Source of the DNA: Candidatus Andeanibacterium colombiense | GTDB lineage: Bacteria; Pseudomonadota; Alphaproteobacteria; Sphingomonadales; Sphingomonadaceae | NCBI GenBank assembly: GCA_029202985.1 | Contig: CP119316.1 | Location: forward strand, 3,273,001 to 3,337,000 | Direction of reading: 5' to 3' | Length of the DNA stretch: 64,000 nt | Shown here: positions 59,201 through 64,000 of the stretch, piece by piece | How positions within the stretch are numbered: position 1 is the first letter of the stretch | Layout of the letters: each line of letters begins with the position of its first letter | The notes under the pieces: model-generated | Seen by the model: the letters and a program-made list of their open reading frames with translations, nothing else | Databases searched by the model: none | What the model was told of the DNA's origin: nothing | Position numbers and translations under genes: made by a program

Positions 59201-59437
59201 ACGATCGACGGGGCGAAGATCATCGGGCGGCCGGATGACATCGGCAGCCTGACCAAGGGCAAGCTCGCCGATCTGGTGGTGCTCGATGCCGATCCGCGCA
59301 GCGATATCAGGAATGCCGCAAGGATCGGCATGGTGATGCGCGGCGGGCTGCTGTTTGACGGCGCAACGCTAGCCCCGGTCGGACGCGCCGGTTCCGCTCC
59401 GCCGCGCTGGTGGCTGGCGGACGCTCCGGCTCCGTGA
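56294..59437 (+). CDS. Secreted TolB-propeller amidohydrolase
   Basis: A 1047-residue exported protein. The signal peptide (about 1-21) is followed by TolB/WD40-like blades with repeated SPDGxxxAF motifs (about 30-600). An amidohydrolase_1 domain then starts near YDLTGKYVIPGLVDVHAHFF (His701, His703) and runs to the end (GSLTKGKLADLVVLDADP). The layout is that of large periplasmic propeller-amidohydrolases often found beside TonB receptors, thought to act on peptides or lactam/amide-like substrates after uptake. Coupled on both sides (TAATG with the receptor, GTGA with the next gene). Confidence 0.85.
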   Translation: MRRAAVTVAAALALWGSQAGAEEGKVLAYDANEATWSQLDLAPDGKTILFDVLGDIYRMPAGGGEATPVLTGDAWERDAVLSPDGQWMAFISDRSGVTNLWIARPDGSEARMLSNDTSLVLYTSPAWSPDGKSVFVSRAVHRVLAFELWRFPLDNAKPALIVAAQPGGNEGWDERVNAMGPAVTPDGKAVYYATKLGHTWTEGDPPTWSIARKDLTTGEVETVVPGGIRPVLSPDGTKLAYAARDGAETGLRLRDLTNGEDRWLIFPIDRDGQEGGYYYDLVPRYEFTRDGRAILFAKDGTFHRIELASRAVSDIPFSAPVHLALKPNTRVTQKIDSGPVVTHLAEGAVLSPDGKRIAFTALGTLYVEPRKGGKAIVLDVADAFRPSWSADGKRVFYVRWNAAEGGQVMAIPAAGGKAAALTERGAYWREAIASRDGKALLALRASQYERMHAIDEIAPAYPTDVVRIPLDGSARTVIGHGPGLKNLQQTADGRVWVQTPAALNEVADGALKPRVAVVAKPTGQYIVGAAPVDDIMVSPDGTRLVARTAYQLHLMPMPAAADKLPTLDLMGAVDGHHRITRVGADRAVWDADGKGFGWTVGPDWRHVTLADALGAADPEAGAEGSSLAVEVPRAMPAGPQLLHGVTALTMDGGTIIANADILIVADRIAGIGPAGSLAVPVGTRTYDLTGKYVIPGLVDVHAHFFNIRRGLQDGTDWEFAVNLAYGVTSSLDPQSFTPDIFAYADRADSGEMVGPRLFSTGPGVFVNSNIDSVETAKAVLTRYRDHYRTRNIKSYMVGDRASRQAITDASRALGMMPTTEGAADYILELTHAVDGFAGNEHAIPITPLHDDVLRLFAASGISYNPTLGVVYGGGPALFNDIITKRPEDDARLRQFTPPFVIAEKLRNRHWMPAELQSYQRFAADALRVRKAGGLVGAGAHGEMQGLGMQWEMQAFVAGGATPLEALEIATIDGAKIIGRPDDIGSLTKGKLADLVVLDADPRSDIRNAARIGMVMRGGLLFDGATLAPVGRAGSAPPRWWLADAPAP

Positions 59438-60525
59438 AACCCGCCACACTGCGCTTCTGGAGCAAGATCCACACCTGGAGCAGCCTTGCTTCCACCCTGT
59501 TCCTGCTGATCCTGTGTCTTACCGGCCTGCCGCTGATCTTCCATGAAGAGATCGACGCGTTCGGCGGCGCGCACAGGGTCGAGCGATGGGATGAGGCAGC
59601 GCTGGTCTCGCTCGACCGCGCGACCGATGCCGCGCTGGCAATGCGCCCGGGCGAAGTGCCGATCTATCTGAGCTTCGACGAAGACCGTCCGGTTGTGAAC
59701 ATCACCAGCGGCCCGGCCGCGGATGCCGCTGAAGCGGACATGGGCTTCCAGCCGATCGACCGCCGCGGTGCGGTTCCGGCGAGTGGGGGCGAGGGCGGCG
59801 GGTTCACCGACTTCGTGCTCGACCTGCACAAGGATTTGTTCCTTGGTGTGGGCGGCATGTATTTTGTCGGAATGATCGGTGCGCTGTTCGCCGCGGCGAC
59901 CGTGTCCGGCGTCGTGCTTTACTCGCCCTTCGCCCGCAAAGCCGGTTTCGCGACAGTCCGCCGCGCCAAGGCGCCCCGGATCCGCTGGCTCGACTGGCAC
60001 AATCTGATCGGCGGGGTGACGCTGGCCTGGGCGTTGGCGGTCGGGCTCACCGGCACAATCAACACGCTCGTCGATCCGATCACCGCCTGGTGGCGCGTCG
60101 ACGCGCTCGCGCACCTGACCAAAGGCGACGGTCGGGCGGTGCAATCTTATCGCTCGGGTCTCGTCGAAAAGGCGGTCGCCAATGCAATGGCCAGGGCGCC
60201 TGGCATGCGCCCGCAATTCGTCGCCTTTCCCGGCGCACCTTTCTCCAGCCGCGATCATTACGCGGTGTTCCTGCAAGGCGCGACACCGCTGACCAAGAAG
60301 CTCCTGACCCCGGTGATGGTCGATGCCAAGACCGGTGAGGTCGACGCGGTCGCGCCGATGCCGTGGTATATGAAGGGCCTGCTGCTCGCGCAGCCGCTGC
60401 ATTTCGGCGACTACGGCGGGCTCGCGATGAAGCTGGTCTGGGCGCTGCTCGACCTTGTCACCATCGCGCTGCTTGGAACCGGAATATATCTCTGGCTGGG
60501 ACGCATCAGGAAACATGCGCGATGA
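59434..60525 (+). CDS. PepSY-associated transmembrane protein
   Basis: A 363-residue inner-membrane protein of the PepSY_TM (PiuB-like) family, with about four helices: LRFWSKIHTWSSLASTLFLLILCLTGLPLIF at the start, LDLHKDLFLG, WHNLIGGVTLAWALAVGLTG, and a last helix near 340-360. Conserved histidines (about 10, 132, 190) may bind heme, and relatives reduce or handle ferric siderophores. Starts at GTG inside the previous stop. The presence of a TonB receptor upstream fits metal-chelate or peptide uptake with reduction at the inner membrane. Confidence 0.8.
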   Translation: MKPATLRFWSKIHTWSSLASTLFLLILCLTGLPLIFHEEIDAFGGAHRVERWDEAALVSLDRATDAALAMRPGEVPIYLSFDEDRPVVNITSGPAADAAEADMGFQPIDRRGAVPASGGEGGGFTDFVLDLHKDLFLGVGGMYFVGMIGALFAAATVSGVVLYSPFARKAGFATVRRAKAPRIRWLDWHNLIGGVTLAWALAVGLTGTINTLVDPITAWWRVDALAHLTKGDGRAVQSYRSGLVEKAVANAMARAPGMRPQFVAFPGAPFSSRDHYAVFLQGATPLTKKLLTPVMVDAKTGEVDAVAPMPWYMKGLLLAQPLHFGDYGGLAMKLVWALLDLVTIALLGTGIYLWLGRIRKHAR

Positions 60526-60680
60526 GCAGCCGCCCGCTGTTTCCGATCCTCGCCATAGCCGCGATTGCGCTGGCGGGGCTGATCTTGGGTCTTACCGGTG
60601 AGACTTGGGAGGATTGGCTCGCCGATGCGGCGCTGGCGTTCTGTCTGATCCCGATCGCCTGGGCCGCGCTGCGCCGTTAG
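60522..60680 (+). CDS. 52-residue membrane protein
   Basis: A tiny protein with two hydrophobic spans (FPILAIAAIALAGLILGL and LADAALAFCLIPIAWAAL). It overlaps the PepSY gene by ATGA and closes the operon. Small hydrophobic partners of this size often follow PepSY_TM genes. No family can be named with certainty. Confidence 0.65.
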   Translation: MSSRPLFPILAIAAIALAGLILGLTGETWEDWLADAALAFCLIPIAWAALRR

Positions 60681-60770
60681 CTTGAGGTTCCACTACAGAC
60701 TACCGCTGTCCGCTTTCCACTGATAACGGTTTGGCCGAAGCCGGCCGTGCCCGGCGAACGGAGAGAGACA

Positions 60771-62171
60771 ATGCAGTTCGAACGCCTGAATCCGATGACC
60801 GGCGAGGTTGCATCCCGCGCCGCCGCGCTGCAGGCCGGCGACATTCCGGCGATCGCGGCCAAGGCGCAGCTGGGCTTTGCCGCCTGGTCGCAGATGGGCC
60901 CCAACGCCCGCCGCGCGGTGCTGATGGAGGCCGCCGCCGCGCTCGAAGCGCGCAAGGACGATTTCGTCGCCGCGATGATGGGCGAGATCGGCGCGACCGC
61001 AGGCTGGGCGATGTTCAACCTCGCGCTGGCGGCGGGCATGGTCCGCGAAGCTGCCGCGATCACCACCCAGATTCAGGGCGAGGTGATCCCGTCGGACCAC
61101 CACGGCACGGTGGCGATGGCTTTGCGCGAGCCGGTCGGCGTAATCCTCGGCATCGCGCCGTGGAACGCGCCGATCATCCTCGGCGTCCGCGCGATCGCGG
61201 TGCCGCTCGCCTGCGGCAATGCGGTGATCCTCAAGGCCAGCGAAAGCTGCCCGCGCACCCATGCGCTGATCGTCGAAGCTTTCGCCGAGGCCGGGTTCCC
61301 CGAAGGCGTAGTCAATGTCGTGACCAATGCCCCCGCCGATGCGGGCGAAGTGGTCGGCGCGCTGATCGATGCGCCGCAGGTCAAGCGGATCAACTTCACC
61401 GGTTCCACCGCGGTGGGCAGGATCATCGCGAAGCGCGCGGCCGAGCATCTGAAGCCGGTGCTGCTCGAACTCGGCGGCAAGGCGCCGATGGTGGTGCTCG
61501 AGGATGCCGATCTTGACGAAGCGGTGAAGGCCGCGGCCTTCGGCGCCTATATGAACCAAGGCCAGATCTGCATGTCGACCGAGCGGATCATCGTGGTCGA
61601 TGCAGTGGCCGATGAATTCGCAGGGAAGTTCGCAGAGAAGGTCAAGACCATGCCGGTCGGCGATCCCCGTGAGGGCAAGACCCCGCTCGGCGCGGTGGTC
61701 GACCGCAAGACCGTCGATCATTGCCTGTCGCTGGTCGAGGATGCGGTGGACAAGGGTGCCGAGCTGCTGACCGGCGGCGAGACGACCCAGAATGTGCTGA
61801 TGCCGGCGCATCTGGTCGATCGGGTAACGCCGGATATGAAATTGTTTCGCGACGAAAGCTTCGGCCCGGTGGTCGGGATCATCCGTGCGCGGGACGAGGC
61901 GCATGCGATCGAACTTGCGAACGACACCGAATACGGCCTCTCCTCCGCCGTATTCACCCGCGACACTGCGAGGGGGATCAAGGTTGCGCGCCAGATCCAC
62001 GCGGGGATCTGCCACATCAACGCCTCGACCGTGTCGGACGAGCCCCAGATGCCGTTCGGCGGGATGAAGGCCTCGGGTTACGGTCGCTTCGGCGGGAAGG
62101 CCGGGATCGATTCCTTCACCGAATTGCGCTGGATCACATTCGAGACCGAACCCGGCCACTATCCGGTCTGA
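60771..62171 (+). CDS. Aromatic aldehyde dehydrogenase (vanillin/salicylaldehyde dehydrogenase type)
   Basis: A 466-residue NAD(P)-dependent aldehyde dehydrogenase. GSTAVGRIIAKRAAEHLKPV, LELGGKAP with the general-base Glu, and NQGQICMSTE with catalytic Cys267 are all present. The NQGQICMSTER form is typical of benzaldehyde, vanillin and salicylaldehyde dehydrogenases. GGAGAG precedes the ATG. It is followed 3 bp later by pobA, so 4-hydroxybenzaldehyde to 4-hydroxybenzoate to protocatechuate is the simplest reading; vanillin is also possible. Confidence 0.87.
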   Translation: MQFERLNPMTGEVASRAAALQAGDIPAIAAKAQLGFAAWSQMGPNARRAVLMEAAAALEARKDDFVAAMMGEIGATAGWAMFNLALAAGMVREAAAITTQIQGEVIPSDHHGTVAMALREPVGVILGIAPWNAPIILGVRAIAVPLACGNAVILKASESCPRTHALIVEAFAEAGFPEGVVNVVTNAPADAGEVVGALIDAPQVKRINFTGSTAVGRIIAKRAAEHLKPVLLELGGKAPMVVLEDADLDEAVKAAAFGAYMNQGQICMSTERIIVVDAVADEFAGKFAEKVKTMPVGDPREGKTPLGAVVDRKTVDHCLSLVEDAVDKGAELLTGGETTQNVLMPAHLVDRVTPDMKLFRDESFGPVVGIIRARDEAHAIELANDTEYGLSSAVFTRDTARGIKVARQIHAGICHINASTVSDEPQMPFGGMKASGYGRFGGKAGIDSFTELRWITFETEPGHYPV

Positions 62172-62174
62172 AAC

Positions 62175-63344
62175 ATGAAAACACAGATATGCATCATCGG
62201 CGCGGGCCCTGCCGGCCTGCTCCTCGGCCATCTGCTGCGGGCGGAAGGGATCGAGTGCGTCGTGCTCGAGCGGCAGGCGCCCGACTATATCCTCGGCCGC
62301 ATCCGCGCGGGCGTGCTCGAAGCGGTCACCGTCGGGCTGATGGAACGGCTCGGGCTGGATGCGCGGCTGAAGGCCGAAGGCCTGCCGCATGGCGGGTTCA
62401 ACCTCGCCGACGGGGAGCGACTGATCCGGATCGATCTGGCCGAACTGACCGGCGGCCACGTGACGGTCTACGGCCAGACCGAGCTGACGCGCGACCTGAT
62501 GGAGGCGCAGGACGAGCGCGGACTTGAGGTGATCTACGGCGCGGCCGATGTCGCGTTGCACGATGTCCAGAGCGATGCCCCTTACGTGACCTATGTAAAG
62601 GAGGGCGCCGAACGGCGTATCGACTGCCGCTTCGTGGTCGGCTGCGACGGTTTCCACGGGCCGAGCCGGCGGGCGGTCCCGGCGGGGGTGGCACAGGAAT
62701 ACGAGCGCGAATATCCGTTCGGCTGGCTCGGCATCCTTGCCGATGTGCCCCCGTGCAACCATGAGCTGATCTACGCCAACCACGCGCGCGGCTTTGCGCT
62801 TGCCTCGATGCGCAGCGAGACCCGCAGCCGTTATTACATCGACGTGCCGCTGACCGAGAAGATCGAGGACTGGCCGGAAGAGCGCCTGTGGGATGAGCTC
62901 GCGATCCGCCTTGGACCCGAAGCTGCCGCCCGGATGGTGCGCGGGCCCTCGCTCGAAAAGTCGATCGCGCCGTTGCGTAGCTATGTGTTCGCGCCGATGC
63001 GTCATGGCTCGCTGCTGCTGTGTGGCGATGCCGCGCATATCGTTCCGCCGACCGGAGCGAAGGGTCTCAACCTCGCGGCGAGCGACGTGCTCTACGCCTC
63101 GGAAGCGCTGATCGGATTCTTCAGGCGCAACGATGCCGATGCGGTGGCGGCCTATTCGGGCAACGCGCTTGCGCGGGTCTGGAAGAGCGAACGGTTCAGC
63201 TGGTCGCTCACCCGCCTGATGCATCGCTTCCCGGAAGACGGCCCCTTCGAACGGGCGATGCAGGTCGCCGAACTTGACTATATCGCATCCAGCAGGGCCG
63301 CGCAGACCAGCATTGCAGAGAACTACGTCGGCTTGCCCGTCTGA
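62175..63344 (+). CDS. pobA: 4-hydroxybenzoate 3-monooxygenase
   Basis: A 389-residue single-component flavoprotein hydroxylase making protocatechuate from 4-hydroxybenzoate with NAD(P)H and oxygen. Family marks: GAGPAG (9-14), ERQAPDYILGRIRAGVLE (33-50), VYGQTELTRDLMEA, CDGFHG, YPFGWLGILAD, ELIYANH-RGFAL, RSRYYIDVPL, and GDAAHIVPPTGAKGLNLAASD. The length and the end (IAENYVGLP) agree with PobA of Pseudomonas. The following step (protocatechuate ring cleavage) is not encoded in the window. Confidence 0.96.
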   Translation: MKTQICIIGAGPAGLLLGHLLRAEGIECVVLERQAPDYILGRIRAGVLEAVTVGLMERLGLDARLKAEGLPHGGFNLADGERLIRIDLAELTGGHVTVYGQTELTRDLMEAQDERGLEVIYGAADVALHDVQSDAPYVTYVKEGAERRIDCRFVVGCDGFHGPSRRAVPAGVAQEYEREYPFGWLGILADVPPCNHELIYANHARGFALASMRSETRSRYYIDVPLTEKIEDWPEERLWDELAIRLGPEAAARMVRGPSLEKSIAPLRSYVFAPMRHGSLLLCGDAAHIVPPTGAKGLNLAASDVLYASEALIGFFRRNDADAVAAYSGNALARVWKSERFSWSLTRLMHRFPEDGPFERAMQVAELDYIASSRAAQTSIAENYVGLPV

Positions 63345-63669
63345 CGCGGGGCGGTTCAGGCAAACCTTCCGCTTCTTTGCCCGGCAGTGTCCGTTCGGCA
63401 ACACTCGTCCGGAAATCCCCGATTTCAGCCAATAGTTCCGTGGCTTTCCGCGGCCCATCGGCGCGAGCGGCTCCGCTGTTCGATGGCCCGGCCCGACTTT
63501 TTGCAACGGAATGTCCATCGGTGCCTGAAGGTGACCCCTTTGGCATAATTGACCTAGTCCAGAAAAATTCGGGAAAAAATGCCTGCTTACTTGCGGCCCC
63601 GGGGGAGGGGAAAAGAGTCATGCCGCCCCCAATCGAGTGAACCATAAATGGACTCTGGGAGCCAAAAGA
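63345..63669. other. Intergenic region before a TonB receptor, no gene seen
   Basis: A 325-bp gap that turns AT-rich toward its end (TTTGGCATAATTGACC and CAGAAAAATTCGGGAAAAAATG at 63539-63580), which is where a promoter for the receptor may lie. No operator copy, hairpin or credible small gene was found. Confidence 0.5.
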
Positions 63670-64000
63670 ATGAGGAAAACTCCAAAGGGAGCTCAGCGCG
63701 CCTATAGCAAGCTGCTGATGTCCTGCGCTTCATCCGCCGTCCTTTCCGTGATGGCGCTGTCGGCGGTGCCGGCTTTCGCGCAGGATGGGGACGCCAAGGC
63801 CACCGACACCGACAAGCCGAAGGAAGGCGATGCGATCATCGTCACCGGATCGCGCATTCAGCGTGCTGACTACGAAAACAACAGCCCGACGGTGACGGTC
63901 GATTCTGCGCTGCTGACCAATTCGTCGACCGCGGCGATCGAAACGAACCTCAACAAACTGCCGCAATTTGTTCCGGCACAGACACCTTATGCTGGCGGTG
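63670..64000 (+). CDS. TonB-dependent receptor, N-terminal part (cut by window end)
   Basis: The first 110 codons of a second outer-membrane receptor. A signal peptide (KLLMSCASSAVLSVMALSAVPAFA, cleaved near residue 39) precedes DAIIVTGSRIQRADYENNSP, the TonB box and plug start of the sphingomonad/Xanthomonas oar-like group. GGGAG lies upstream of the ATG at 63670. The barrel lies beyond the window, so substrate and completeness are unknown. Confidence 0.9.
   Translation, partial: MRKTPKGAQRAYSKLLMSCASSAVLSVMALSAVPAFAQDGDAKATDTDKPKEGDAIIVTGSRIQRADYENNSPTVTVDSALLTNSSTAAIETNLNKLPQFVPAQTPYAGG

Noticed and set aside
60693..63518. A 941-codon open frame on the minus strand
   Set aside because: It lies antisense to the aldehyde dehydrogenase and pobA, has no recognisable domain and reflects the base bias of GC-rich genes.

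Overview
The window is one continuous, gene-dense stretch of high-GC DNA. It reads as a sphingomonad-type alphaproteobacterial chromosome or large plasmid. The grounds are the overall base composition, several Lig-like aromatic-acid genes related to those of lignin-degrading sphingomonads, two TonB-dependent receptors, and short dispersed palindromic repeats at gene ends. No rRNA, tRNA, transposase, integrase or CRISPR array was seen.

Part 1 (about 1-41.7 kb) looks like a single large catabolic regulon. A GntR/FCD regulator (3207-3851) is the only specific regulator gene in this part. A 13-bp near-palindrome, ATTGT-N3-ACAAT, recurs at a start-proximal or divergent promoter position about twelve times between 1 and 41,723, and I found no comparable copy after that. 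Behind these sites lie four groups of genes. First, a ring-cleavage branch resembling the LigX/LigZ/LigY/LigW logic for biaryl lignin acids: a Rieske oxygenase, a LigB-type extradiol dioxygenase, a LigY-like C-C hydrolase, two RraA-like aldolases, a LigW-like decarboxylase and other amidohydrolases, with a two-component flavin hydroxylase and flavin reductase. Second, a complete S-adenosylmethionine cycle (methyltransferase, metK, ahcY, adenosine kinase). Third, two intact MetE-core-like proteins that keep all four zinc ligands, plus a third, decayed copy. Fourth, six MFS transporters, two zinc-type dehydrogenases lacking the usual catalytic cysteine, SnoaL/NTF2 proteins, DoxX-like membrane proteins and a cytochrome b561. 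Together these suggest uptake and breakdown of a methoxylated or methylated aromatic, with its methyl groups handled by a dedicated cobalamin-independent methyl cycle. That last point is inference.

Part 2 (41.8-53 kb) is a different set. It holds a degenerate partial duplication of a permease/TetR junction, an XRE regulator divergent from a methyltransferase, and a module for N-methylated compounds: a TetR regulator, an APC permease, a PYROXD2-like FAD enzyme with no standard start codon, a betaine-type Rieske demethylase, a SolA-like N-methyl amino acid oxidase and an amidase. A MocR regulator and a PaiB-like protein follow.

Part 3 (54-64 kb) has a tightly overlapping operon (TonB receptor, secreted propeller-amidohydrolase, PepSY membrane protein, 52-residue membrane protein). 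After it come an aromatic aldehyde dehydrogenase, pobA (4-hydroxybenzoate 3-hydroxylase), and the beginning of a second TonB receptor cut by the window end.
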